DNA from: CAYPGJ01 sp964638515
Lineage (GTDB): Bacteria; Planctomycetota; Phycisphaerae; Phycisphaerales; UBA1924
Direction: 5' to 3'
Length of the DNA stretch: 58,304 nt
Assembly (NCBI GenBank): GCA_964638515.1
Contig: CAZWZL010000014.1
Span: 1-58,304 of the forward strand
Under the pieces are notes generated by a model, which did not search any database, had not been told where the DNA came from, and saw only the letters and a program-made list of their open reading frames with translations. Of this stretch, positions 49,479-58,304 are shown one piece after another (positions within the stretch are counted from its first letter, which is position 1; each line of letters opens with the position of its first letter). A program made the position numbers and the translations under genes.

Positions 49479-51053
49479 ATGCGCGCTCGCCGGTTTGGTT
49501 CCGGTGTGCGTGGCACTTTGCTCCGGCCCGACCACCCTCGGACGCTCCTGCCGATGATGAACGACTGGTCCGATGCCGAACGACACGTGGAGAAGGCCCA
49601 CGAATATTACGAGGCCGGGCGCTGGGCCGACGCCGAATCAGAACTCCGAGAAGCCCTCTCGCTCAATCCCTATCGCGCCGAATGGCATTTCAACCTCGGG
49701 CTCACCCTTGAGGCCGCGGGCCGCTTCGAAGACGCCGACACCGCCTTCCAACGCGCCCACGAACTCGAACCCGACGACGCCCAGATCACCGTCGCTCTCG
49801 GGCTCACCGCGCTGCGGCTCGAGCAGCACGCCAAGGCCATCGAGTGGTTCGAGCAGGCCGAGCGACTCGAGCCCGCCCGCCCCGACTCGTACATCCATCG
49901 GATCGAGGCCTACGCCCGGCTGGGCGATCACGACCGGGCCGAAGCCATGTTTTTCTTGGTGCAGCACCTGGACGACGAGTGGCCCGTCGGTTCCTCCGGC
50001 GCGTCCAGATCCGATCGGGCCAACGCCGAGCCCGATGGCTCCTGGGATGACAAGGCCACGCTGACCGACATGGATCGCGCCGCAGCCCTCGCCAACATGG
50101 CCGGCTCGCTCCTCGACCGCGACCTGCACGAGCGAGCCATCTGGTGCCTCCGCGAGGCCCTGCAACTTGACCCCGCCCTGCCCCGCGCCCATGCCAAGCT
50201 GGCCGAGGCCTACGGCGCCACGGGCCGTCAGGAGCGCGCCCGACAGCTCTACCTGCGGGAACTGCGGGAGCGACCGGGCTGCGTGGACACGCTGCTCGAC
50301 CTGGGCGACCTGCTCGTCGACATGGGCCGCTTCGCCGAGGCGGGCGAGAAGTATCGGCGGGTGCTCGAGCTCGAAAGCGACAACCCCGACGCGCACGCCG
50401 CGCTCGGAGAACTCGCGCTGCGTCAGGGCTCCGACCGCGACGCTGCCGCGGCCTTCGGCGTGGTCCTGCGTCTTGACCCGGAGTTCCCGGGAGTGCGCCG
50501 CCGTCTGGCCGAGCTCGCCCTGCGCCGCGAGGAGATCGGTGAAGCGCGCAAGCATCTCCGCCTCGAACTCCGCGCGATGAAGAGCGCCGAGGGCGAGCCG
50601 CTTGCCGCGTGGGAGCCGGAAGACTTCGCCGATCTGGGAGAGCTGCTGCTCGACGCGCGACTGCCGGCGGAAGCCGTGCTCGTATTCCGCACGTTGACCC
50701 AACGCGTTCCCGAAGACGCCCGTGCGCACCACCTGCTCGCCGTGGCGTGCCTGCACGCCGGGCTCCGGCAGGAAGGCGAGTCTGCCGAGCGCACCGCGCT
50801 TCGACGCGATGCCCGACTCATCGCCGCGGTGCACAATCTTGCGCTCTCCGCGTACGAAACGGGCCGCTTCGCCCGCGCGTGGGCCTGGCTGGCTCGTGCG
50901 CAGGAGGCCGGGCTCGAAGACGCCACGCTCCGCAGGCTGCGCACGCTGCTTCGATGGCGGGGCCTCGAGCGGCGCATGCGGGGCGCCGCGCGTCGATTCG
51001 CCCCGCATCCCCCGTCCATCCGTCGTCGTCGAGACGATCGCGCCCGTCGCTGA
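49479..51053 (+). CDS. Cytoplasmic TPR-repeat protein
   Basis: A protein of 524 residues from the ATG at 49479, or about 498 from the ATG pair at 49554/49557. The TPR array starts at AERHVEKAHEYYEAGRWADAE, just after the second start, so the later start would lose nothing of the domain. About nine TPR units are visible (AEWHFNLGLTLEAAGRFEDAD, PRAHAKLAEAYGATGRQERAR, DAHAALGELALRQGSDRDAA), ending in a basic tail (RRFAPHPPSIRRRRDDRARR). No signal peptide or membrane helix is visible. TPR proteins act as docking scaffolds; the partner is unknown. It converges on trpB, with only nine bases between the stops. Confidence 0.75.
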   Translation: MRARRFGSGVRGTLLRPDHPRTLLPMMNDWSDAERHVEKAHEYYEAGRWADAESELREALSLNPYRAEWHFNLGLTLEAAGRFEDADTAFQRAHELEPDDAQITVALGLTALRLEQHAKAIEWFEQAERLEPARPDSYIHRIEAYARLGDHDRAEAMFFLVQHLDDEWPVGSSGASRSDRANAEPDGSWDDKATLTDMDRAAALANMAGSLLDRDLHERAIWCLREALQLDPALPRAHAKLAEAYGATGRQERARQLYLRELRERPGCVDTLLDLGDLLVDMGRFAEAGEKYRRVLELESDNPDAHAALGELALRQGSDRDAAAAFGVVLRLDPEFPGVRRRLAELALRREEIGEARKHLRLELRAMKSAEGEPLAAWEPEDFADLGELLLDARLPAEAVLVFRTLTQRVPEDARAHHLLAVACLHAGLRQEGESAERTALRRDARLIAAVHNLALSAYETGRFARAWAWLARAQEAGLEDATLRRLRTLLRWRGLERRMRGAARRFAPHPPSIRRRRDDRARR

Positions 51054-51062
51054 GCCCGCCGC

Positions 51063-52307
51063 TCAGTGCCCCGCCCCGCCGCGCTGCCGCAACGCGAGCA
51101 GGCGCGCCGCCTCGTCCACGTCCTTATCCCCTCGCCCCGAGAGATTGACAAGGACGATCTTGTCCGGCGACATCGTGCCCGCCAGACGAACCGCTTCCGC
51201 GATGGCGTGCGCGGACTCCAGCGCGGGGATCAGCCCTTCCGTGCGCGCGAGCGCGACAAACGCGTCCAACGCCTCGTCATCGCTCGCCGTCGTATACGTC
51301 GCGCGCCCCGAGTCCTTCCAGAACGAGTGCTCCGGACCCACGCCCGGATAGTCCAGCCCCGCCGAGCACGAATGCACGTCGCTCGTCTGCCCCTCCGCGC
51401 TCTGCAGCACGTAACTCAGCGACCCGTGCAGCACGCCCGGCGAACCGAACGAAAGCGGCGCCGCATGCTCTCCCGCGCTCCGCCCACGCCCGCCCGCCTC
51501 CACGCCAATCAACGCCACGCCCGCGTCCTCCACAAACGGATAGAAGATCCCCGCCGCGTTCGAGCCCCCACCGACGCACGCCACCACCGCGTCCGGCAGC
51601 CTCCCCAGCCCCTCGACGCACTGCGCCCGCGCCTCCCGCCCGATCACCGATTGCAGATCGCGCACGATCAGCGGGAACGGGTGCGGCCCAACCACGCTCC
51701 CGAGGATGTAGTGCGTCGTGTCGCTCGACGCCATCCAGTCCCGCATCGCCTCGTTCGTCGCGTCCTTGAGCGTCTTCGAGCCCTCCTCCACCTCCACCAC
51801 CTGCGCGCCCAGCAGTCGCATCCGCACGACGTTCAACCGTTGCCGGCGTACGTCCTCCGCCCCCATGTACACCTCGCACGAGAGCCCGAGGTGCGCCGCC
51901 GCCGTGGCCGTGGCCACACCGTGCTGCCCCGCGCCCGTCTCCGCGATCACCCGCTTCTTCCCCATCCGGCGCGCGAGCAGCCCCTGGCCGAGCGTGTTGT
52001 TGATCTTGTGCGCGCCCGTATGCGCAAGGTCCTCCCGTTTGAGCACGATTCGCGCGGCCTTGCGGCTCGGGCTCCGATGCGCTGCGAACGCGCTCAGCCG
52101 CTTCGCCTCCATCAAGGGCGTCGGTCGCCCCACCAGCTGCTTGTACAGGTCGTTCAGCTCGCGCGCGAACGATGCGTCCGATCGCGCGTGCCGATACTCC
52201 GCCTCAAGCCGGTGCAGCGCCGCCACCAGAGTCTCCGGCACGTACGTGCCGCCGAACGCGCCGTATCGGCCCGATGCATCGGGCCACGCCGTGGATGCCA
52301 TGCTCAT
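51063..52307 (-). CDS. trpB: Tryptophan synthase beta chain
   Basis: A 414-residue PLP enzyme that condenses indole with L-serine to give tryptophan, normally channelled from TrpA in an alpha2-beta2 complex. The PLP-binding Lys101 lies in HTGAHKINNTLGQG; YGAFGGTYVPETL, ETGAGQHGVATA, GGGSNAAGIF and the C-terminal serine-binding GRGDKD segment are all present. Length fits the classical TrpB1 type. trpA is not adjacent, which is common when trp genes are scattered. An ATG two codons later (52301) is an alternative start. It begins nine bases after the stop of the Atg22-like transporter gene and is probably co-transcribed with it. Confidence 0.97.
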   Translation of the reverse strand: MSMASTAWPDASGRYGAFGGTYVPETLVAALHRLEAEYRHARSDASFARELNDLYKQLVGRPTPLMEAKRLSAFAAHRSPSRKAARIVLKREDLAHTGAHKINNTLGQGLLARRMGKKRVIAETGAGQHGVATATAAAHLGLSCEVYMGAEDVRRQRLNVVRMRLLGAQVVEVEEGSKTLKDATNEAMRDWMASSDTTHYILGSVVGPHPFPLIVRDLQSVIGREARAQCVEGLGRLPDAVVACVGGGSNAAGIFYPFVEDAGVALIGVEAGGRGRSAGEHAAPLSFGSPGVLHGSLSYVLQSAEGQTSDVHSCSAGLDYPGVGPEHSFWKDSGRATYTTASDDEALDAFVALARTEGLIPALESAHAIAEAVRLAGTMSPDKIVLVNLSGRGDKDVDEAARLLALRQRGGAGH

Positions 52308-52316
52308 GCCCGCACT

Positions 52317-53627
52317 CTACGTCCCACCCCGCGCCCCCGCGCCCGTCGTCTCGTCCGCGGCCCGTCTCCCCGCACCAACATCCACCAACGCCAACCCTCC
52401 CAATCCCAGCGCAAACGCGCCCGCCACCAGAGCCATGGCCGTCCGCGAACCCGCCCAAGCCGACACCAGCCCGTACGAGAGCGGGCCCACCACGCCCGCC
52501 GACTTGTACGCCAGGCCCCAGAACCCGAAGAACTCCGCCGAGCGCGACGGGGGAGTGAGATCAGCAACCAGCGCGCGGCTGGCCGGGCCCACCACGCCCA
52601 GCCCAACGCCCACACCGGCGCCCAGCAACCAGAGCGCCCACATCGGCCCGCCACGCTCCGGCAGCATGCTCGCGCCGAGCGCCGTCAGCACCCAGACCAC
52701 CAGCGCCGCCACCAACGCCGTGCGCCGCCCCACCCGATCGTGCAGATGCGCCGTCGCGAACGAGGCCACCCCCGAGATGGCCGCCAGCAGCCACACAAAC
52801 CACACGATCCGCGACCCGCCCCCGAGATGCCGCTCCGCGATGATCCCCGCAAACACCACGATCACCTGCACGCCGCACGAGTACGCGAAGAACGCCGAGA
52901 GAAACACGGCCAGGTCGCGGAAGCGCCCGATCTCGCGCGCCGTTCGTCCCAGCCTCCGCAAGGCCTCGATTACTGTGCCCGATCCCGCGCGCTCGTCCGC
53001 TCGGAGTCGCGTATCCCGCAGGAACAACGCCGTCGGAAGCGCGGCCAGCGCAAACCACACCCCCGCGAACACGAACACCCGCCGATATCCCCCGTCCGTG
53101 CCCTCGGCCACGCCGGGAATCAACAATGCCGCGGGCAGGCACACCAGCGCGCCGACGTACCCGAACGTCCAGCCGATCGCCGAGACTCTCCCGGCCGTTT
53201 CCGGCGAGCTGATCTGCGGCAGGAACGAGCCGAGAAAGTTCTCTCCGAGCATGAACAACGCGCACGCTCCGACGAAGAGCCCCATCCCTAGTCCCACATC
53301 ACCCGGACCGACCAGCGAAAGGCTCATCGTCAACGCCACACAGCCCGCGCCCGTGCCGAGCAACCACGACTTGCGTCGACCCCGGACGTCCGCGGCCGCG
53401 CCCACGAACGGGCTGGCCAGCACCGCGAGCGCGCTGGCCAGCGCAAACGCCTGCCCCCACAGCGCCTCCCCGCGACCCTCGTCCGCAACGACCCGCGTCT
53501 TGAAATACACGGCGTAGAACAGCGTCACGATCAGCAGCGTGAAGGACTGATTGGCGAGATCGAACATCCCCCACGCGCACACCTGCCCGCGCTGGGATAC
53601 GCCCCGGAACGGGTCCAGCCTCGCCAT
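52317..53627 (-). CDS. Atg22/UMF1-type MFS transporter
   Basis: A 436-residue polytopic membrane protein of the major facilitator superfamily with about twelve helices. The start WGMFDLANQSFTLLIVTLFY is the hallmark of the UMF1/Atg22 group, whose yeast member exports amino acids from the vacuole. Later parts (GENFLGSFLPQISSPETAGRVSAIGWTFGYVG, FFGFWGLAYKSAGVVGPL) also match. The ATG at 53627 is chosen because the membrane topology begins just after it; a GTG six codons earlier is possible. It lies directly upstream of trpB in the same direction, so amino-acid transport, perhaps aromatic, is a reasonable guess but no substrate can be read from the sequence. Confidence 0.8.
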   Translation of the reverse strand: MARLDPFRGVSQRGQVCAWGMFDLANQSFTLLIVTLFYAVYFKTRVVADEGRGEALWGQAFALASALAVLASPFVGAAADVRGRRKSWLLGTGAGCVALTMSLSLVGPGDVGLGMGLFVGACALFMLGENFLGSFLPQISSPETAGRVSAIGWTFGYVGALVCLPAALLIPGVAEGTDGGYRRVFVFAGVWFALAALPTALFLRDTRLRADERAGSGTVIEALRRLGRTAREIGRFRDLAVFLSAFFAYSCGVQVIVVFAGIIAERHLGGGSRIVWFVWLLAAISGVASFATAHLHDRVGRRTALVAALVVWVLTALGASMLPERGGPMWALWLLGAGVGVGLGVVGPASRALVADLTPPSRSAEFFGFWGLAYKSAGVVGPLSYGLVSAWAGSRTAMALVAGAFALGLGGLALVDVGAGRRAADETTGAGARGGT

Positions 53628-53741
53628 GATCCTGCGCGCCCTCACGCAGGGAATCTACCGACTCCGCGCCCCGCGCAGCACAGCGCCCGCGACAGAACGT
53701 GCCGCGGGCGCTGATCATGTGCCTTCCTTGTTCCGTGAGAC

Positions 53742-55001
53742 TCAATGCTCCGGCGGAGCCGGCAGATTGAATTCCTTCAGCAGCCCGTCGATCTTGGCGT
53801 GCTTGTCCGCGGCATCCGACGCCGGGTGCATGCCCCGGAATCGAACCACCCCGCTCGGATCGAGAATCGCCACGTGCGGGATCCCGTTCACGCCGTACTC
53901 CGGATTGAACACGTTCTGCTTCGTGAACACCACGGGCCACGTCATCTCATGATCCTTCATGAGGTCCGCCATGAGCGACCGCTCCTTCGCCGGATCGTCC
54001 TTGCAGTCAATCGGCGACCCGCCCTTCGGGTAGTGCTTGCCCTGAATGCTCGTCACTCCGAGCACCGTCACCGGGTACCCCTCGTAGTGCTTGACCAGGT
54101 CGCGCACGTTCGGGAACGACCGGATGCAAGGCCCGCACCACGTCGCCCAGAAGTCGATCACCACCACCCGGCCCTTCAGGTCCGCCATCGACGTGATCGC
54201 CGGGTCGCTCGACCACTCGATCGTCAGCTCCGGCGAAACGTTGCCGACCAACGTCCCCTTGGCGAACGCTCCGTTCAGAAACTCAAGCGTCCGGGCAATA
54301 CGCTCCGCCGTCTTGCCTTCCGCCGTCGGCAGCGCCGCGTCACACAGCTCCACCAATCGGCCGCGCAACGCCCGTGCCGCCGGCGCCACGGCGTCTCCCG
54401 CGTTCAGCAAGCCGTTCAGCAGGTACTGCGCCTGAATCACGCCGTCCACGGGCATGTCCTTGCTCAGCATGCCCGACAGCGCGCTCAGCTCGCCCGAAAC
54501 CTGCGCCAACGCCTCCTGCTTGGCATACCCCGCCTGCATGAACAGCTCGTACCCCTTGCCCGCGCGGAACGCGTCCTTCAAGCCTGCATGTCCGATCGCC
54601 GTGCGCAGCGCCGCGGCCTGCACCTCTGCGCTGGTCTCCTCGTCGAGGTACACCAGCGCCTTCACCGCCGCTCGCGCGCCATCCGCCGTCGGCTCCGACG
54701 CCAACGCCGCCAGCCGCGCATCGATCGCATCCTTCTGGCTCGAGTACGCCAGCACGCGCTCCAGCGCATCGAACTGATCAACGGTCAGGTCGCCGATCGA
54801 AATCCCCTCGAGCGCCCCGTCCGCCGCTTCGCGCAAGCCATCCTGCGTGATGCCCCCGCCCGCGCGCATCTCGCCGACCTTCGCGTTCATGGCCTCGCTC
54901 GCGGCCTTCACCTGCTCCTCCGTGGCCGGCTTGCCCCACGTCGCCCCGGCGCACATCACCGCCGCCGCCATGCTCAACACGATCCTGACTCGTCGCGCCA
55001 T
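53742..55001 (-). CDS. Exported TlpA-like thioredoxin-fold protein with long helical N-region
   Basis: A 419-residue exported protein. A signal peptide (VLSMAAAVMCAGATWG) is followed by about 240 mostly helical residues of no recognised family, then a TlpA/ResA-type thioredoxin domain. The redox motif WATWCGPC has Cys289 and Cys292, and VNGIPHVAILDPSG contains the cis-Pro (IPH) loop. Such proteins reduce or exchange disulfides outside the cytoplasm, for example in cytochrome c maturation. The ATG at 55001 has AGGAG ten bases upstream and gives a proper signal peptide; the longer frame does not. The five-haem cytochrome and cysteine-clasped dockerins in this window are possible clients, which is inference. 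Confidence 0.85.
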   Translation of the reverse strand: MARRVRIVLSMAAAVMCAGATWGKPATEEQVKAASEAMNAKVGEMRAGGGITQDGLREAADGALEGISIGDLTVDQFDALERVLAYSSQKDAIDARLAALASEPTADGARAAVKALVYLDEETSAEVQAAALRTAIGHAGLKDAFRAGKGYELFMQAGYAKQEALAQVSGELSALSGMLSKDMPVDGVIQAQYLLNGLLNAGDAVAPAARALRGRLVELCDAALPTAEGKTAERIARTLEFLNGAFAKGTLVGNVSPELTIEWSSDPAITSMADLKGRVVVIDFWATWCGPCIRSFPNVRDLVKHYEGYPVTVLGVTSIQGKHYPKGGSPIDCKDDPAKERSLMADLMKDHEMTWPVVFTKQNVFNPEYGVNGIPHVAILDPSGVVRFRGMHPASDAADKHAKIDGLLKEFNLPAPPEH

Positions 55002-55126
55002 CGCTGTTCGCTCCTGTTCGCCGCGCGTCGCGCCGCGCGAAGTCCGACCGCGACCCCGAAACGTCCGCCCGACTCTACCGAAACAAGGGGCCATCGGATG
55101 CCCCAAGCTCACATCTTTCCTCGTTT

Positions 55127-55942
55127 TTAGACCCGTTCCGCCCCGAGCCGGTGCGCCAGAAACCCCGTCTGCAGGTTCTTCGCGTCATTCGAAACGCGCC
55201 CGAACCCCGAATGCTCGTTCGGCGCCCCCGTCTCCGGCCACGTCACCAGCTCCACAAGCCCCCGATCCGCCCCCAACTCGTCATACCGCTCCCGCAAGCG
55301 CTCCGTGAAACTCCGGATCGCTTCCACCGGCGCCCACGCATCCTTCTCGGAATGCAGGGCCAGCAACGGAATCGGCCGCCATCCAGCCACGTGCCGCATC
55401 GGATCAACCCGCGACACCATCCCGTCCCCTTCCGATCTCCCCAGCCCCGGCGCCAGCGAAAAGTCGCCAACCGTGCTCTCCACCGCCGCACACACAAATC
55501 CGTGCGGGTCGCACAGCCGCCGCAGGGTCACCATCCCGCCCGCCGACATCCCGCCGATCCCCATCCGCTTCGCGTCGAACACCCTCCCATACTCGCCCTC
55601 CCCCAACGCGCGAACCACCCCGTCCACCTCCCTCACCATTCGCTCCACAACCTCCAGGGTCCGCGCCGGGCGCTGCAACTCATCCTCAAACCGCTCCCCG
55701 TGCCCGGGCAGGTCCAGTGCGCACACCCCCATCCCCGCGCGCAGCCAACGCAGATACCGCCCCGGATCAAGCTCCTTCTTCACCGTCCTCCCATGCATCC
55801 AGATCACCACCGGCGCGCGCGTCGCCCAATCCGGATGCGCCACCAGCGCAGGCACGCCCCCCGATACCTCGTCCTCCGCGAGCCGCACCCATCGCGCGGC
55901 CTCCCGCAGCGCGCTCGGCATGCCCGCGAATCGCTCGATCAT
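55127..55942 (-). CDS. Alpha/beta hydrolase
   Basis: A 271-residue serine hydrolase of the alpha/beta fold, probably an esterase or acyl hydrolase. The nucleophile elbow is GGMSAGG with Ser133, and the acid and histidine fit Asp201 (LHSEKDAWAP) and His244 (NEHSGFG). The oxyanion region is VIWMHGRT. Length is typical. The ATG overlaps the stop of the metallo-beta-lactamase gene upstream as ATGA, so the two are translationally coupled. Physiological substrate is unknown. Confidence 0.82.
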   Translation of the reverse strand: MIERFAGMPSALREAARWVRLAEDEVSGGVPALVAHPDWATRAPVVIWMHGRTVKKELDPGRYLRWLRAGMGVCALDLPGHGERFEDELQRPARTLEVVERMVREVDGVVRALGEGEYGRVFDAKRMGIGGMSAGGMVTLRRLCDPHGFVCAAVESTVGDFSLAPGLGRSEGDGMVSRVDPMRHVAGWRPIPLLALHSEKDAWAPVEAIRSFTERLRERYDELGADRGLVELVTWPETGAPNEHSGFGRVSNDAKNLQTGFLAHRLGAERV

Positions 55943-56610
55943 CCCCGCATCGTCGCCACGTACGGATTGAACTTCTTCTCCCGCCCGATCGTCGTCGCCG
56001 GCCCGTGTCCCGGCAGCACGCGCGTGTCCTCCGGCAACGCAAGCAGCAACGCCAGCGACTTCATCAGATCCGCCTCGTTGCTCGTCGGGAAATCAAACCT
56101 CCCCACCGATCCCGCAAACAGCGTGTCACCCACGATCGCCGTCCGAACCGTCTCGCAATAGAGTGCGACCATCCCCGGCGAATGCCCCGGCGTGTGCATC
56201 ACCTTCCACTCCGAGTCGCCCAGCCGAAGCGTCTCCCCGCCCTTGAGCGTCTCCTCCGCCGGCGCCTGCGTCACCGGCTCGCCGAAGCCCGCGCTCAGGT
56301 TCAGCACCGGATCCCCAAGCCACGACGCCTCCTTCTCGTGCATCACCACCTTCGCGCCCGGGAACGCCGCGCGCACGTCCCCGAGCCCCGCGATGTGATC
56401 CCCGTGCGCGTGCGTCAGCACGATCCGGCTGATCTCCAACTCCAACTCCCTGGCCCGCTCGATCATCACGCCCGGCTCAAAGCTGGCGTCCACGATCCAA
56501 CCCTCTCCCCCGTGCCCCGTGTGCACGAGAAAGCAATTGGTCGCGAACGGCCCGAGCGAGTACGCCTCGATCAGCGGCGCTCCGGCGCGAGATGCATGCG
56601 TGTCTGTCAT
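55939..56610 (-). CDS. Metallo-beta-lactamase fold hydrolase, glyoxalase II-like
   Basis: A 223-residue zinc hydrolase. The metal motif HxHxDH is seen as THAHGDH (His67, His69, Asp71, His72); further ligands are expected at the His in HTPGHSPG and in LPGHGPAT. The sequence resembles the hydroxyacylglutathione hydrolase/GloB-like group, which cleaves thioesters or lactones. It overlaps the alpha/beta hydrolase gene by four bases, suggesting a two-gene operon acting on related esters or thioesters. It is divergent from the cupin gene at 56673. Confidence 0.85.
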   Translation of the reverse strand: MTDTHASRAGAPLIEAYSLGPFATNCFLVHTGHGGEGWIVDASFEPGVMIERARELELEISRIVLTHAHGDHIAGLGDVRAAFPGAKVVMHEKEASWLGDPVLNLSAGFGEPVTQAPAEETLKGGETLRLGDSEWKVMHTPGHSPGMVALYCETVRTAIVGDTLFAGSVGRFDFPTSNEADLMKSLALLLALPEDTRVLPGHGPATTIGREKKFNPYVATMRG

Positions 56611-56672
56611 GCCCCCATGCTAAACTTTCACGGCCCGGACCGCCTCGTCCCCCAACGATTCAGGAGCAACCC

Positions 56673-57038
56673 ATGCTCATCCGCAACATCGACGACACGC
56701 CCACCAAGCCCGTCGACATGCCCGGCGTCAAGGGCATCGTCATGTCCGTCATGGTCGGCCGCGAAGACAAGGCCCCCAACTTCGCCCTCCGCCACTTCCG
56801 CGTCGAGCCCGAGGGCCACTCACCCAGGCACGCGCACGACTACGAGCACGAGGTATTCATCATCGACGGCCACGGCTCCGTCCTCCTCGAAGGCGCCCCA
56901 CGCCCCATCCGCAAGGGCGACGTCATCTACGTCCCCGCCGATCACGAGCACCAGTTCACCGCCGGCCCCGACGGCCTCCGCTTCCTCTGCCTCGTTCCCA
57001 TGTCCCGAAACTGCGGCGACCCCACCCCCGGCTCCTGA
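56673..57038 (+). CDS. Single-domain cupin protein
   Basis: A 121-residue beta-barrel protein of the cupin family. Motif 1 is seen as HSPRHAHDYEHEVFIIDG and motif 2 as PADHEHQF, giving the usual His/Glu/His metal site. Small cupins act as dioxygenases, isomerases or small-molecule sensors, and the reaction cannot be told from sequence. CAGGAG lies seven bases before the ATG at 56673, which is preferred over the open frame that reaches 56592. It is divergent from the hydrolase pair. Confidence 0.85.
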   Translation: MLIRNIDDTPTKPVDMPGVKGIVMSVMVGREDKAPNFALRHFRVEPEGHSPRHAHDYEHEVFIIDGHGSVLLEGAPRPIRKGDVIYVPADHEHQFTAGPDGLRFLCLVPMSRNCGDPTPGS

Positions 57039-57217
57039 TCCATCCCCTCCCGCTCCCGCCCCCGTCGCCCCCCCGGCCCGCCTTCAAGATCCAAACCCCC
57101 GCCAGGTGCGTACAACTCAAAGGGGGCCAACCCCCTCTCGGCCGATACTCAAGGGCGCCTCCCAAGACCGGACGCACCTCCCCGAGGCCCTCAGCAAGGG
57201 AAGGAAGGAGCCAACCC

Positions 57218-58198
57218 ATGCCCGACGCCAACAAGCCCAAGCAAACGCGACCCAAGGACTGGATCCCCTCCCAGCCCATGGTCATCGCGCTCTACGCACT
57301 CCTCATCCTCTCCTGCACCGCCATCACCCTCGCCGCGCCACGCGATGGCACGCGCGACATCGCGCTCCTCGGCATCGTCTTCGCCTTCGCCACCCTCCCC
57401 ATGGGCCTCCGCGCCGCGGCCGGCGCCGACCAGCCCTCCTCCAAGGAATCCCTCGACCGCGTCTCCCGCGCCGTCGAACGCCTCACCCACGAGGGCGGGC
57501 TCTCCGAAACAGCCAAGCGCATCCTTCACCGAAAGGAAGAGCGAGACCTCCTGCGCTCCGCCATCGAGCAGGACCTGCAGGACGGCGATCACGACGCTGC
57601 GCTCATCCTCGTCCAGGAACTGGCCGACCGCTTCGGCTACCGCGCCGACGCCGAGGAATACCGCGCGCGCATCGAGCGCGTCCGCGCCCAGACCGTCGAC
57701 GCCCAGGCCGTGGAGGCGCTGGAGTCGCTCGACAGCCTGCTCCGGGGTCGCCGCTGGGCCGAGGCCTTCAACGAGGCCGCACGCATCACAAGGCTCTTCC
57801 CAGACTCCCATCGCGTCCAGAACCTCCGCCAGCGCTGCGAGGCCGCACGCGCCCGCTACAAGCAGGACCTCGAACGTCGCTTCCTCCTCTGCGCACAGCG
57901 CGACCAGGTCGACGAGGCCATGACCCTCCTCCGCGAACTCGACCAATACCTCAGCGAAGCCGAAGCCGAGCCCTACCGCGAAGTCGCCCGGGGCGTCATC
58001 GGCAAGGCCCGCGACAACCTCGGCGTCCGCTTCAAGCTCGCCCTGCAGGACCGCTCCTGGTCCGTCGCCCTCGAGGTCGGCGAACGCATCATCGCCGACT
58101 TCCCAAACTCCCGGATGGCGCAGGAAGTCCGCGAGATGCTCGACACGCTCCGCGAACGCGCCCAGACCTCCGACCCCGGGGCGTACGCGGCTCGCTGA
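57218..58198 (+). CDS. Membrane-anchored helical/TPR-like protein
   Basis: A 326-residue protein of unknown function. Two membrane helices lie near the N-terminus (VIALYALLILSCTAITLAA and IALLGIVFAFATLPMGLRA), followed by about 250 charged helical residues with heptad-like and TPR-like character (DHDAALILVQELADRFGYRADAEEYRAR, QDLERRFLLCAQRDQVDEAMTLLRELDQ). It is likely anchored in the cytoplasmic membrane with a cytoplasmic helical domain. GGAAGGAG lies about seven bases before the ATG. No neighbour points to a role. Confidence 0.7.
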   Translation: MPDANKPKQTRPKDWIPSQPMVIALYALLILSCTAITLAAPRDGTRDIALLGIVFAFATLPMGLRAAAGADQPSSKESLDRVSRAVERLTHEGGLSETAKRILHRKEERDLLRSAIEQDLQDGDHDAALILVQELADRFGYRADAEEYRARIERVRAQTVDAQAVEALESLDSLLRGRRWAEAFNEAARITRLFPDSHRVQNLRQRCEAARARYKQDLERRFLLCAQRDQVDEAMTLLRELDQYLSEAEAEPYREVARGVIGKARDNLGVRFKLALQDRSWSVALEVGERIIADFPNSRMAQEVREMLDTLRERAQTSDPGAYAAR

Positions 58199-58228
58199 TC
58201 TTGCACGCGCTCCCGCGAGGGCTGTCGG

Positions 58229-58304
58229 TTACGCCGTCCGGGCCTTCTCCACCCGCTTCGCATCCACCCGCTCCCTCGGCGGCACACGCACATCCTTCGC
58301 CATC
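58229..58304 (-). CDS. Possible 3' end of a gene cut by the window edge
   Basis: On the minus strand a frame open to the window edge reads MAKDVRVPPRERVDAKRVEKARTA and stops at 58229. The ATG at 58303 may be internal or a true start. It has the charged look of a protein C-terminus, but too little is visible to name it. Confidence 0.3.
   Translation of the reverse strand, partial: MAKDVRVPPRERVDAKRVEKARTA

Noticed and set aside
51066..53291. 741-codon plus-strand frame opposite trpB and the Atg22-like transporter
   Set aside because: Antisense shadow of two clear genes; composition Arg/His/Pro-rich, no ribosome site.

Overview
The window looks like chromosome of a high-GC member of the Planctomycetota, most likely class Phycisphaerae. 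The grounds are indirect: GC-rich codon use, secreted proteins that end in short dockerin-like calcium-binding repeats of the type GDxNGDGxVxFxDLNxVLxxFG, other secreted proteins that end in a PEP-CTERM-like sorting tail, and a large Ser/Thr kinase next to a divergent ECF-type sigma factor gene. No rRNA gene, intact tRNA, CRISPR array or insertion sequence was recognised.

Layout. 1-3000 is gene-poor: the 3' end of a Zn/Cd-class P-type ATPase, about 0.9 kb of structured non-coding DNA, a small PEP-CTERM-like secreted protein in lower-GC DNA flanked by a 17-bp direct repeat, and a GIY-YIG nuclease ORF that runs into a decayed tRNA-Asn. This may be the edge of a genomic island. 3173-5622 holds two divergent PD40-repeat dockerin proteins. 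5861-15564 is metabolic: a DadA-like FAD oxidoreductase, a CbrC-family gene broken by an in-frame TAA, a fatty-acid desaturase, a YahK-like alcohol dehydrogenase, PEP carboxylase and a secreted M14 peptidase. 15895-24669 holds a secreted haem peroxidase, dnaK, two more dockerin proteins, the prfA/rpmE pair and a protein with a PD-(D/E)XK-like motif.

24822-36358 holds a 1604-residue kelch/FG-GAP dockerin protein, a membrane Ser/Thr kinase divergent from an ECF-type sigma factor with a coupled small gene, and a five-haem cytochrome c that ends in a dockerin. 36632-40394 is housekeeping (ppa, a small unknown, pgk, a PilT-like ATPase). 40434-47079 is a tandem family of two large dockerin paralogues plus a decapitated third copy that ends in a PEP-CTERM-like tail. 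47440-58304 holds HEAT and TPR proteins starting 32 bp apart, trpB behind an Atg22-like transporter, a thioredoxin-fold protein, a hydrolase/metallo-beta-lactamase pair, a cupin and a membrane-anchored repeat protein.

The main theme is an extracellular proteome of one-off modules (PD40, beta-helix, kelch, ThuA/GATase-like, multihaem cytochrome, LamG-like) joined to one of two C-terminal modules, dockerin-like or PEP-CTERM-like. No cohesin, exosortase or scaffoldin gene is present here, so the partners must lie elsewhere or the dockerin-like domain has another role.
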